From contig NZ_CP014616.1 in the NCBI RefSeq assembly GCF_001590685.1, positions 3,471,001 to 3,535,000 of the forward strand: DNA of 64,000 bases. Reading direction: 5' to 3'. The DNA is from Sporosarcina psychrophila. GTDB taxonomy: Bacteria; Bacillota; Bacilli; Bacillales_A; Planococcaceae. The notes beneath the pieces were generated by a model that was given only the letters and a program-made list of their open reading frames with translations, did not search any database and was not told the origin of the DNA. Positions 18,201 to 26,477 of the stretch are shown here, piece by piece (the first letter of the stretch is position 1; every line of letters begins with the position of its first letter). A program made the position numbers and the translations under genes.

Positions 18201-18597
18201 CACTAAACTGCCCCGTTAGCCACACATGTAGCGCAAAATCAGCGCTACACCACAGAGGATGAAAATATATGCAGAACGGGTATTGGATACTACGGCTGGC
18301 GAAGAAGGTCGATGAACTATGGTGCCATTGAGCCCATCCGTTAGTCTGACTCCAACGACCACGGTGCTTCACAGACTGTCGCACTCTATACGAGTTGCAC
18401 TCATGGGAGATTAATCCTACTCTGGTTATTGCACCAGCCTGCCTTTATTCTATGAAGAATGGAGTTGGTTCTTGATTTACCTATCCATTCAATATTATCC
18501 TTCTCAAGGCTCAGTCTTTTTTTAAAAAAACTATTTCTGAGCTTTTTTTGTTATGCAGTTTTATAGATTTTGAGCGTTTTTTAATTTTCATGGGAGT
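18201..18597 (+). repeat. long repeat family R1, copy 2 (putative structured RNA)
   Basis: Nearly identical to copies 3 and 4. Contains the hairpin GTAGCGC/GCGCTAC, the core hairpin GCACTC-TATAC-GAGTTGC (18381-18398) and a plus-strand terminator around 18515-18553, and ends TTTCATGGGAGT. A frame on the opposite strand is not maintained in copy 1. Confidence 0.7.
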
Positions 18598-18654
18598 ACA
18601 ATTCTTTACAATCTTCAATACCACCATTCTTAATTTTCCGATTTTTCAGAAGGT

Positions 18655-18918
18655 TTATAAAATTTCTTGATGCAGTATCCAAATCCATTGTTTCGTTTGG
18701 GTGTCAAAGTCATTTGAATTCCCGAACTGTTTCACTTCCCCACAATTTTGGCAAATCGCAATATAATGTGGGTAAAACACTTGAATACCAGGCTGTTCCA
18801 CGTCGATATATACCTCATGTGGAATAAACACATCACGCTCACAAAGGACGCACGTTACCTTATAATCCAGTAGCTTGAGTCGACTTTTTTTCGGGCTTAA
18901 ATAATCTACTGGGTACAT
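18655..18918 (-). CDS. small zinc-ribbon-like protein
   Basis: 87 aa with CVLCERD and CQNCGEV about 40 residues apart, a treble-clef/zinc-ribbon pattern. It overlaps the upstream gene by 13 nt and is its paralogue: both carry a CxxC, an EVY strand and a CxNCG motif at matching positions. Function unknown. Confidence 0.65.
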   Translation of the reverse strand: MYPVDYLSPKKSRLKLLDYKVTCVLCERDVFIPHEVYIDVEQPGIQVFYPHYIAICQNCGEVKQFGNSNDFDTQTKQWIWILHQEIL

Positions 18919-19163
18919 GACTGCACTTCCTCATATGAGATATGTGAATCAGATTGCTCCTGAAACATGCGAATATCTCCGCAATTTGTACAGTATAGCT
19001 TTTGAAGCGTAACCTGTTCTACCGCTCCATCTGTTAATATTTTACCACCATCACTTAGCGTCAAATACACTTCCCGATGTGAAAATGAATCATGTCCGCA
19101 CAGTATACATATTAATTTCTTTTGATGGATATGTACTTTATAAATTCCCCTTCTTCTAACCAT
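18906..19163 (-). CDS. small zinc-ribbon-like protein
   Basis: 85 aa with CILCGHD and CTNCGDI, GGAGG 6 nt before the ATG at 19163. Paralogue of the next gene, with which it overlaps. Two related zinc-binding proteins in one cassette suggest a duplication or a heterodimer (inference). Confidence 0.65.
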   Translation of the reverse strand: MVRRRGIYKVHIHQKKLICILCGHDSFSHREVYLTLSDGGKILTDGAVEQVTLQKLYCTNCGDIRMFQEQSDSHISYEEVQSCTQ

Positions 19164-19211
19164 GTCAAAACCTCCATTTTTGGTTCAATAAGTAAAGCAT
19201 TACTTTTGCTC

Positions 19212-19607
19212 CACTAAAACACCCCGTTAGCCATACATGTAGCGCAAAATCAGCGCTACACCACAGAGGATGAAAATGTGTACAGAACGGGTATTGGATA
19301 CTACGGCTGGCGAAGAAGATCGATGAACTATGGTGCCATAGAGCCCATCCGTTAGTCTGACTCCAACGACCACGGTGCATCACAGACTGTCGCACTCTAT
19401 ACGAGTTGCACTTATGGGAGATTAATCCTACTCTGGTTACTGCACCAGCCTCGCCTATATTCTCTGAAGAATGGAGCTGATTTTTGACTTACTTTCAATT
19501 CAACATTATCCTTCTCAAGGCTCAGTCTTTTTTTAAAAACCTTTTTCTGAGCTTTTTTTGTTATGCTGTTTTATAGATTTTGAGCGTTTTTTAATTTTCA
19601 TTGGAGT
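19212..19607 (+). repeat. long repeat family R1, copy 3 (putative structured RNA)
   Basis: As copy 2. Core hairpin at 19392-19409, terminator about 19517-19562. The left palindrome reads CACTAAAACACCCCGTTAG. Confidence 0.7.
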
Positions 19608-19646
19608 TGAAGAAGAAAAGTGAAGCTTATTCAACAATCCTGCGCG

Positions 19647-20120
19647 TTAACGGAATAACTGGTTTACTTTATCTTCATCATCCAAATGTTTTTGTATGAA
19701 TGTTTTTAGTTCATCTTCACTTTGCAACCCGCTAAAATCTTCTCCATACCAATTTTGCAGATTTTCTTTTGTTATTTTGTATTCTTGGTTACCAAAATTA
19801 AATGTTATCCAGTCTACATTCTGAACTAATGCAAATAAAAAAGTAGCGTTATAAATAGCTGTTTTTTTATAGTTTTGTTCCGACTCCGACCAATCATAAT
19901 TCAATATAATGCCATACGGCTTCTCGTTTGTTTTAAGTTCAAATCCTTTAAAATGCTCTGTACCCTGTAATTGATTCACAATATTTCCTATTGCACTGTT
20001 ATCTCCAACATACGAATCCTTAAATTTGAATATATCTTCTTCCCCGTTTTTCGTATTACACCCACTCACGATTAAAATTGCCAACAGTAAAAAAGACGAA
20101 AGTTTAAGTATTTGCTTCAC
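19647..20120 (-). CDS. DUF4825-like lipoprotein
   Basis: The GTG at 20120 follows GGGAGG by 7 nt and is preferred to the upstream TTG. Product 157 aa: signal peptide with lipobox VSGC, then KDSYVGDNSAIGNIV, the typical opening of DUF4825 domains, to the C-terminus. Surface lipoprotein of unknown function. Its stop TAA is part of the array motif (TAACGCGCAGG). Confidence 0.72.
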   Translation of the reverse strand: MKQILKLSSFLLLAILIVSGCNTKNGEEDIFKFKDSYVGDNSAIGNIVNQLQGTEHFKGFELKTNEKPYGIILNYDWSESEQNYKKTAIYNATFLFALVQNVDWITFNFGNQEYKITKENLQNWYGEDFSGLQSEDELKTFIQKHLDDEDKVNQLFR

Positions 20121-20218
20121 TGATATTCCTCCCAATAATAAATTATCTACTCAAAAAACTACCACAACAATTCAACAAAATGGTCCATTTGCCACTAGGA
20201 ATTTCCCTATTCCGGTAG

Positions 20219-20417
20219 TCGAGTAGAAGGGAACCTCTCTATCTTACGGTAGATTGTGTTCCTCCCCCCTCACAGAACCGTGCTTGCGCTATTTACGCAC
20301 ACGGATCCTCCTAGTCACCATTCACAAAATATAGCTGATCTCTTTCGCTCAGATTTTGCTAATTCTGCTATCCTTAGTAGTTTTGTTTCCATTTATTATC
20401 CCTACCTCTGTGTGTAG
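20219..20417 (-). mobile_element. group II intron 3' part (domains V and VI)
   Basis: On the minus strand: a start of an intron-encoded protein (METKLLRIAELAKSERK, then stop), followed by a domain V-like hairpin GATCCGTGTGCG...GCAAGCACGGTTC, a domain VI-like GGAAC...GTTCCC stem and the terminal CTACTCGAC. The reverse transcriptase is deleted to about 20 residues. It continues the 5' part at 21656-22147 across the IS3 insertion. Confidence 0.65.
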
Positions 20418-20492
20418 TGGATAGGTTACACTTAGTTGGACAATCTAATTAAGGGCTAGTAGAATAATACACAAGAAGTGAGGAGATCTACT

Positions 20493-20774
20493 ATGTCCGT
20501 AAAAAGAAGAACGTTTTCTACAGATTTCAAAAAACAAGTGGTAGCCCTATATGAAAACGGGAAAAGCCGACAAGATATTGTCAAAGAATATGAATTAACC
20601 GCATCTGCTCTTGATAGGTGGATTACACAATTCAGGCAGTCTGGTTCATTCAAAGAGAAAGATAATCAATCTCCAGAAGAGCAGGAGTTGATTGCCTTAC
20701 GCAAGAGAAATAAGCAACTGGAAATGGAAGTAGATATTTTAAAGCAAGCAGCGCTGATCATGGGACGAAAATAG
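20493..20774 (+). CDS. IS3-family transposase, OrfA
   Basis: 93 aa from ATG 20493 (GAGGAG upstream). Helix-turn-helix of the IS3 A protein at about 5-55 (RRTFSTDFKKQVVALYENG), then a leucine-rich coiled coil (RKRNKQLEMEVDILKQAAL) that ends the frame. OrfB lies in the -1 frame; CGAAAAT just before the TAG could allow frameshifting to OrfAB. Confidence 0.85.
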   Translation: MSVKRRTFSTDFKKQVVALYENGKSRQDIVKEYELTASALDRWITQFRQSGSFKEKDNQSPEEQELIALRKRNKQLEMEVDILKQAALIMGRK

Positions 20775-20776
20775 AT

Positions 20777-21640
20777 GTGATTCAACAAAACCGTCACACC
20801 TATTCGGTATCAGCAATGTGTAAAGTCCTGAAAATTGCGCGTAGCACCTTCTATTATGACAATGAAGTATCCGCTCAAAAAGAACAAGTAAAGCAGGAAG
20901 AAGAACGCGTATTAAAAGAAAAGATCGCTAAGGTTTTCAATGAAAACCGACACGTTTATGGTACTCGGAAACTAAAAATAGAACTAGATAAAGAGACAGA
21001 AGGCCTTACGATCTCGAGACGCCGAATTGGAAGATTGATGAGCGAACTTGGACTTCAATCAAAATACGCCAAACCTTCCTATAAACCAATGGCAACCAGA
21101 CCAAATGAAGAATCCGTTCTAAACGTATTAAATCGAGAATTTGAAGTGGACAAAGAGATGTCTGTGTTAGTAAGCGACTTAACATACGTAAAAGTAGGAT
21201 ACCGTTGGAGTTACGTTTGCTTCTTAATCGATTTATACAATCGTGAAATAGTCGGGTGGAGCGTCGGAGCACAAAAAGACGCTGCTTTAGTTCAGCGTGC
21301 CTTCGATTCTGTTAAATACCCATTGGGAAACGTGAACTTATTTCATACAGATCGCGGTTCTGAATTTAAAAACGTTGGGATCGATGAATTATTAAGTGGA
21401 TACAACATTAAAAGATCACTTAGCCATAAAGGGAATCCTTATGATAATGCGGTGGCAGAGGCAACATTTAAGATTTTAAAAACAGAATTGATCAACGGAA
21501 CCCACTATCAAACCCTTAACCAGCTGTCCCTTGAACTTTTCGATTATGTCAATTGGTACAATAATATCCGTACGCACAGTACATTAGGCTACCTAAGTCC
21601 GGTTGCTTATAAAAAATCAGCCCTTAATAATATCGTATGA
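20777..21640 (+). CDS. IS3-family transposase, OrfB (DDE)
   Basis: 287 aa with HTH_21 region (about 35-90) and rve integrase core. Catalytic triad visible: D in VLVSDLTYVKVG, D in LFHTDRGSEF, E in PYDNAVAEATFK. Full length for the IS150-type group. Starts 3 bp after OrfA in the -1 frame. Confidence 0.88.
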   Translation: MIQQNRHTYSVSAMCKVLKIARSTFYYDNEVSAQKEQVKQEEERVLKEKIAKVFNENRHVYGTRKLKIELDKETEGLTISRRRIGRLMSELGLQSKYAKPSYKPMATRPNEESVLNVLNREFEVDKEMSVLVSDLTYVKVGYRWSYVCFLIDLYNREIVGWSVGAQKDAALVQRAFDSVKYPLGNVNLFHTDRGSEFKNVGIDELLSGYNIKRSLSHKGNPYDNAVAEATFKILKTELINGTHYQTLNQLSLELFDYVNWYNNIRTHSTLGYLSPVAYKKSALNNIV

Positions 21641-21655
21641 TTTAGTGTTGACATA

Positions 21656-22147
21656 CCAGTAGTAAATGTGTCCCTAATAAGGGTGATAACTTGGTAGCAG
21701 CCTTTCCTCCATCGGCATTACCCAACTTCATTGGTACTACGCTACTATCCGACTCCCTACAACGGCATTTGGTTTCCTTGCTTATTATCGCTTGTACACC
21801 ATACTCTTCTATATGAAGAAAAGACCGGTAGGGTCTCCCGAGTTGCCGTATCATATCAATGTGTGACGTGCCAAGGTCTCTGAATCCAGAGAGGTTTTAT
21901 CCTTCTTGCCTTTAACGATGGATAAAATGTAGCTTTCTGCTGTGCTTAAGGCATCAGCCCTCTCGATTTACTAACATTATGGAGCTCAATCCCTTCAACC
22001 ATTTGGCTTTCGGCCCGCCACCTAACTGTCTACGCTTAAAGGCTACTGTTACCAGTAGCCCTCCAAGACTCGCTACGAGTGAATGGCTAGTTCTTTCTCG
22101 ACGGGAATCCCACCCGCTATATGATACGACCTAGGCTCGGCCGCACA
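21656..22147 (-). mobile_element. group II intron 5' part
   Basis: Read on the minus strand from 22147: GTGCGGCCGAG (GUGYG 5' end), then long-range stems and the typical GGGCCGAAAGCC and CTCGTAGCGAG hairpins of domain I. The 70-codon frame inside it is not a gene. Interrupted at ~21655 by IS3. The 5' splice junction abuts the array motif AACTAACGAGGTGCTT. Confidence 0.65.
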
Positions 22148-22179
22148 AGCACCTCGTTAGTTGAAGAACAGGTATTATT

Positions 22180-22488
22180 TTATTCTGCCTCAGCACCATT
22201 TGAATAAAGTTCTTTATCTACTTGTATCCATACATTCAAATCCCTTCTTTTTGGGTATGTTTCGATATATTGATTGTTATCTTCTAATAATTTTATACCC
22301 TTTTTAGTTAAACGAGCAGGACATAAAGAAAAACTATCATCCACTCTCAGTACTCTTTCTACAAATCCTTTGTGTTCGAGGAAAAGGACAAAATTCTCAA
22401 ACTCTCTTTGAGTTAACCCATAATCAGATGCACATGGCGTAAATATTTTCTCGTTGATTTCTTTTAAAATACTGTAACCTACTCTCAA
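22180..22488 (-). CDS. YjcQ-family winged-helix protein
   Basis: 102 aa starting MRVGYSILKEINEK, the usual opening of YjcQ proteins, followed by a winged-helix core (LTQREFENFVLFLEHKGFVER). YjcQ proteins are small, often phage- or element-borne; function unknown. The array arm CGTTAGTTGAAG follows 15-20 bp after its stop. Confidence 0.72.
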   Translation of the reverse strand: MRVGYSILKEINEKIFTPCASDYGLTQREFENFVLFLEHKGFVERVLRVDDSFSLCPARLTKKGIKLLEDNNQYIETYPKRRDLNVWIQVDKELYSNGAEAE

Positions 22489-22601
22489 CTATTTGAACCC
22501 CCTTTATCATTCAATTCACATTACCAATTATCTCTTTTATATAGTCTATTTCATCAACTCTTTATGAATATAGTTATTGAACTAAACTGTTCCCCGCTTA
22601 T

Positions 22602-22916
22602 TCATTTTGAATGATAATTTTTCTTATCCAAAATTCCATGTACTACAACTAACACAAGACTTGTTATAATTAAAATTTTGTATATCAAACTTTGATCTAA
22701 ATAAAAATAAGCTATTAAAGACAAGATGCCTAAACAAATTGCCAAAATCTCTACCTTTCTTGGCTTACTCAGCAGACTCCCTAACAGAGCAAGAGTTGAA
22801 CCACTTATCATAAGTATAGGAAGGTGATTTGCATACGTATCTTCTAAGGCAAAAAACGGTCCTAAAGCAATAAGAATAAAACCAAACCATTGAAGCACTT
22901 TTCCTAATTTGTTCAC
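22602..22916 (-). CDS. small integral membrane protein
   Basis: 104 aa with four hydrophobic helices (about 10-25, 30-48, 55-70, 75-93) and a lysine/histidine tail. TTG or nearby start at 22916. Family not recognised. Its upstream neighbour is repeat R1 copy 4; downstream lies the half-palindrome CAGTTTAGTTCAATAAC. Confidence 0.6.
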   Translation of the reverse strand: MNKLGKVLQWFGFILIALGPFFALEDTYANHLPILMISGSTLALLGSLLSKPRKVEILAICLGILSLIAYFYLDQSLIYKILIITSLVLVVVHGILDKKNYHSK

Positions 22917-22950
22917 CCTTGAGAACCCCCAGCCATTTGGTACTTTTTTA

Positions 22951-23329
22951 AACTAACTTGCCCCGTTAGCCATACATGTAGCGCAGAGGATAAAAATATA
23001 TGCAGAACGGGTATTGGATACTACGGCTGGCGAAGAAGGTCGATGAACTATGGTGCCATTGAGCCCATCCGTTAGTCTGACTCCAACGACCACGTTGCAT
23101 CACAGACTGTCGCACTCTATACGAGTTGCACTCATGGGAGATTAATCCTACTCTGGTTATTGCACCAGCCTGCCTTTATTCTATGAAGAATGGAGTTGGT
23201 TCTTGATTTACCTATCCATTCAATATTATCCTTCTCAAGGCTCAGTCTTTTTTTAAAAAAACTATTTCTGAGCTTTTTTTGTTATACAGTTTTATAGATT
23301 TTGAGCGTTTTTTAATTTTCATAGGAGTT
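22951..23329 (+). repeat. long repeat family R1, copy 4 (putative structured RNA)
   Basis: As copy 2 but lacks about 20 nt that in the other copies form the loop and second arm of GTAGCGC/GCGCTAC. Core hairpin at 23112-23129, terminator about 23238-23282. Confidence 0.7.
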
Positions 23330-23341
23330 GAATAAGAAAAA

Positions 23342-24064
23342 CTATTCTTTCACAACCTTTTTTATAAAAGCATCTAATACTTTTGTATATATTTCTGGCT
23401 GTTCAGAATGCACTAGGTGCGAGGCAAAGGGAATGATAGACACGTGAACGTCCTCCTTTAATAACGGGTACAAGATAGCCCCCTTGGTTTCAACTTTATT
23501 TCCTTCACCAACCATATATAAAACCGGTGAATTAATACCATCCAAGTCTTTTGTCTCGTGAAATGGATACCAATGTTCATCTTGTCCCATATATAAGAAT
23601 TGTTTCCAATCAGACCTATGTAAATTATCAAAGTAATTAACTACATCTTCATTTTTTAATAATTGAGCTTGAGATTCTACATCTTTTTTGTGCATTTCGA
23701 TCCAGTTTTCTGGTTTTTCAGATAATACTCCAGAAATAGTTAAACTCTTAACTTTATGAGGGAATTTTTTAGCGAAGCATAATCCAACTAAAGCACCTAA
23801 TGAACACCCAACTAGATGAGTAGATTTCACATCTAATTTATTTAGTGTTTCTTCTATATCTATTGCAGAATCCTCAAAGAAATTCGATAAATCATTTTCA
23901 ATTGACTTACCGTGTCCTCTTAAATCGGGAAGAATAACTTTAAAGTTGTGTTTAAAATATTCTCTCTGATATTCAAAATCAGTTAAACTAGTTTGTAAAC
24001 CAGTATGAAGAAATACAATTGGTTCCCCTACTCCAAAAACTTCAGTATGTAATAGCAAAATCAT
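23342..24064 (-). CDS. alpha/beta hydrolase
   Basis: 240 aa. Oxyanion HG-like segment IVFLHTGLQT, strand LPDLRGHGKS, nucleophile elbow VGCSLGALVG (GxSxG with Ser near residue 90) and late His in ASHLVHSEQP; Asp is probably in YMVGEGNKVET region or nearby. Length is typical of small lactonases/esterases. Substrate unknown. The stop is 12 bp from the edge of repeat R1 copy 4. Confidence 0.82.
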   Translation of the reverse strand: MILLLHTEVFGVGEPIVFLHTGLQTSLTDFEYQREYFKHNFKVILPDLRGHGKSIENDLSNFFEDSAIDIEETLNKLDVKSTHLVGCSLGALVGLCFAKKFPHKVKSLTISGVLSEKPENWIEMHKKDVESQAQLLKNEDVVNYFDNLHRSDWKQFLYMGQDEHWYPFHETKDLDGINSPVLYMVGEGNKVETKGAILYPLLKEDVHVSIIPFASHLVHSEQPEIYTKVLDAFIKKVVKE

Positions 24065-24142
24065 GCCTACTTTCCAAGTTTATATCGTTTTATTATGTCT
24101 ACTTGACGGTTACACTACTTCGCCAGTCTTTTAATAACACCT

Positions 24143-24178
24143 GCTTGTTTAACTAACTTGCCAGTTAGTTAAACAAGC
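24143..24178. repeat. array palindrome
   Basis: Perfect 15-bp stem: GCTTGTTTAACTAAC and GTTAGTTAAACAAGC around TTGCCA. The cleanest copy of the array's core hairpin. Confidence 0.8.
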
Positions 24179-24189
24179 AATTCGATCAC

Positions 24190-24314
24190 TGAACGAGCTT
24201 GTATAGTCCATACACACCAGGTTAACATAACGCCAGTTCACGGAATATTTAACCCCATTACTCAATAAATAAAGCTGCATTGTAAAGGCAGCCGATTCGC
24301 ACCCGTTATCTGAC
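24190..24314 (-). repeat. repeat family R2, copy a
   Basis: Contains GTATAGTCCATAC, CAGGTTAACATAACGCC, the hairpin CTGC...GCAG (GCTGC-type minus-strand terminator) and the arm GCACCCGTTATCTGAC just after the stop codon of the next gene. Confidence 0.6.
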
Positions 24315-24324
24315 TAAAGAAACA

Positions 24325-24633
24325 TCACTTTTTTCTCCAAATTGTTATAATCCACCTAATAATTCCAATAACCAGAATGAGTATTCCATTAGCTAATGTT
24401 ATTAGTCCTAAAAATGCTCCACCATAACCAGCCCCCTCTCCAGTTCCCCCTGAATTCCAATCATAAAAGTGAAGAAATAATGCACCACTTGAAAAACCAA
24501 GAACTGGAGCAAGTATCATCATAATGATGCCTGATATAATAAGATTTAATCTTCCTTTTTTAAACAATCTAAAGGCAACAATATTAAGCGATATTATGAC
24601 TAAGATAAACAAAAATAAAAGCAAATCTTCCAT
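24325..24633 (-). CDS. small integral membrane protein
   Basis: Start ATG 24633, 8 nt after GGGGGAG. 102 aa with three membrane segments (about 3-20, 28-50, 70-95) and a Gly-rich loop (SGGTGEGAGYGGAF). Family unknown. One-gene cassette followed at once by repeat R2. Confidence 0.65.
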   Translation of the reverse strand: MEDLLLFLFILVIISLNIVAFRLFKKGRLNLIISGIIMMILAPVLGFSSGALFLHFYDWNSGGTGEGAGYGGAFLGLITLANGILILVIGIIRWIITIWRKK

Positions 24634-24780
24634 AAATATCTCCCCCTTGTAAAAGTTTACCACAAAAAGCCAATATACTTATCGCAATATTCCTACCCAT
24701 TAGTTGGTGAAGGAAAAGAATTAGCCATATGAGAACAATCCGTAAAAACATCAATTCAATCGTTGTAGAGCCTCTATCTT

Positions 24781-24896
24781 CCATACACACCAGGTTAACA
24801 TAACGCCACAGTTAGGAAGTATTCAACTCCATTACTCAATAAAAAAACTCCTCTGTAAAGGCAGCCGATTGTTCAACTACAGCAGCCCGTTAGTTT
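24781..24896 (-). repeat. repeat family R2, copy b
   Basis: CCATACACACCAGGTTAAC, GTAAAGGCAGCCGATTG and the arm CAGCCCGTTAG. The arm overlaps the stop codon of the lipoprotein gene at 24890. Confidence 0.6.
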
Positions 24897-25261
24897 AATA
24901 ACTCATTAATTGTTTTTGCTGAACTTTTGGATAAACTATATATTTTATGAGTGTTTTTCACATTCATTATTGTTCCATGCTTCTCACTTATCCAAAGGAA
25001 ATATGTTTCACTTCCAATTTCCACTTTATACTTGGGTTCAGCCATATCAACTATACCTGGTTCTTTTTTAGCGTTGTTGAACGCCTTTACAAAATCACTA
25101 ACAACGTTTGAGTCTGTAAACGAGGTCAATGAATCTTTTTTGATATCCGAAAAGCTTTCCATTTCGTAAACATCTACTTTTTGAAGATTTTTAGAGGAAC
25201 ATCCACCAACGAAAAACAAAGTGAATACCACAGCCATCAATAATAGAGACAATCGTTTCAA
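24890..25261 (-). CDS. hypothetical lipoprotein
   Basis: 123 aa with signal peptide and lipobox VGGC (residues 18-21). Mature domain about 100 residues, mixed alpha/beta, with YKVEIGSETYFLWIS. Family not recognised. The final AAC codon and the TAA stop are part of the array motif AACTAACGGG, so the repeat defines the 3' end of the gene. Confidence 0.7.
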   Translation of the reverse strand: MKRLSLLLMAVVFTLFFVGGCSSKNLQKVDVYEMESFSDIKKDSLTSFTDSNVVSDFVKAFNNAKKEPGIVDMAEPKYKVEIGSETYFLWISEKHGTIMNVKNTHKIYSLSKSSAKTINELLN

Positions 25262-25326
25262 CGAAGTACCCCCCCATCTGAATAATTAGACAAGGTCATG
25301 CAAATAAAGTTTCATATTTATCTTCG

Positions 25327-25361
25327 CTTGTTCAACTAACCTGCCTCTTTAGTTGAACAAG
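25327..25361. repeat. array palindrome
   Basis: CTTGTTCAACTAA and TTAGTTGAACAAG pair around CCTGCCTCT (13-bp stem). Confidence 0.75.
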
Positions 25362-25399
25362 AAGTGGGTGCTTAACCCCTAATTGAAGCACCTGTCATC

Positions 25400-25735
25400 T
25401 TAGTAACCATTAATTGTAAATTGATACACACTAAAGACAAACCACAAAGAAAGAAGGAAATGTGCTACTAAGTTCAGTATGATTGAAGATTTTTTGTATA
25501 GCTTTTTTTTAAGATAAAACAAAACAAAAAGTAAAAAAAGAAATTGTATCAATAACATTGGGATACTGATAATAAGAAAAAGCATAAATTCTTCAGCTTC
25601 GGTTAACATATACCCTTTACTCTCATCAAGCCTACTTAGCTGAACAACAATTTCAGCGATTATAGTAGAAACCCATATAAGACAGAAGTTTACTATAAGA
25701 AATAAAATCCCTATTATTTTGCGGAATCTATTCAA
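25400..25735 (-). CDS. small integral membrane protein
   Basis: 111 aa with three membrane helices (about 7-28, 48-73, 85-105). Preceded by a plausible GGAGGCAAT. Family unknown. Followed by a short repeat and a palindrome. Confidence 0.62.
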   Translation of the reverse strand: MNRFRKIIGILFLIVNFCLIWVSTIIAEIVVQLSRLDESKGYMLTEAEEFMLFLIISIPMLLIQFLFLLFVLFYLKKKLYKKSSIILNLVAHFLLSLWFVFSVYQFTINGY

Positions 25736-25791
25736 AGCATTGCCTCCTTAGCAACATAAAGTATACCATTCTGGAATGCTTTTTCCATTTG

Positions 25792-25832
25792 CTTCTTGTT
25801 GCACTAACCTGCCGCGTTAGTTCAACAAGAAG
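25792..25832. repeat. array palindrome
   Basis: CTTCTTGTTGCACTAAC and GTTAGTTCAACAAGAAG around CTGCCGC, one mismatch. Confidence 0.75.
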
Positions 25833-25837
25833 CAGCG

Positions 25838-25978
25838 ATTCGATCGCTGAACAGGCTTGTATAGTCCATACACAGCAGGTTTACATAAAATCCGTTCACG
25901 GAAGTATTTAATAAGAAAAAGCTGCCCTGTAAAGTCAGCTGATTGTTCAACTAAAGCACCCGTTAGTGGAATAACTAG
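25838..25978 (-). repeat. repeat family R2, copy c
   Basis: CGATTCGATCGCTGAACAGG, GTATAGTCCATACACAGC, CGTTCACGGAAG, the CTGCC...GTCAG hairpin and the arm GCACCCGTTAGTGGAATAAC. Confidence 0.65.
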
Positions 25979-26007
25979 GTTCCCAACACACCAATAGAAA
26001 GTGTATC

Positions 26008-26041
26008 AAAAAAGCAAAACGAGAAATCGTTCTGCTTTTTT
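26008..26041. terminator. terminator
   Basis: AAAAAAGCAAAACGA pairs with TCGTTCTGCTTTTT; lies directly after the 87-aa gene's stop. Confidence 0.7.
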
Positions 26042-26045
26042 GATG

Positions 26046-26309
26046 TTAGACCGTCTTGAATTTTGTAAGCATTGAAATAGCTGTGCCAATAAGCGAACCT
26101 ATTGTAATGCTAATAAACATAAAGAAAAAACTCATTGATGCCCAGCCGTCGTCCATTGTGAAAAAGCTTACGACAGCGATTACAAACGATATTCCTAATA
26201 ATAGAACACTAGGTATCCAATACTTGGGATAACTCTTTTTTCGAAGAATAGATGATGAAATGCTAACTATGATGATTGTAGCTAAAGTTATATAAAGAAA
26301 AATTTGCAA
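26046..26309 (-). CDS. small integral membrane protein
   Basis: 87 aa with three hydrophobic helices (about 2-20, 30-50, 58-80). GGGAGAGAAAC precedes the ATG. No family recognised. Single-gene cassette. Confidence 0.62.
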   Translation of the reverse strand: MQIFLYITLATIIIVSISSSILRKKSYPKYWIPSVLLLGISFVIAVVSFFTMDDGWASMSFFFMFISITIGSLIGTAISMLTKFKTV

Positions 26310-26477
26310 TAAGTTTCTCTCCCTTCGGTATTATTTAAACATAAAATCCCTTATTATCCCTTTAATATATATGAAAATCGTAATGAATAAAATAGATATC
26401 AGTTAAATCACAATTAATAGTAAATAATACAATGAAAAATGACCCGTTAGTATAATTATGTCATCAATTTAATTTCG

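Larger units (their letters stand above)
20418..21655 (+). mobile_element. IS3-family insertion sequence, apparently intact
   Basis: Left end TGGATAGGTTACACTTAG; right end TAGTGTTGACATACCA, its imperfect inverted copy. Carries orfA and orfB with intact catalytic residues. Inserted inside the group II intron. The left 30 nt recur at 13435-13464. Confidence 0.75.

Noticed and set aside
18172..19395. Conserved minus-strand ORFs (about 70 aa) inside R1 copies 2 and 3
   Set aside because: The frame is disrupted in copies 1 and 4 while the hairpins are preserved, so the conservation follows structure rather than protein.
21642..21854. 70-aa minus-strand ORF next to IS3
   Set aside because: Lies within the structural part of the group II intron and has no protein-family features.
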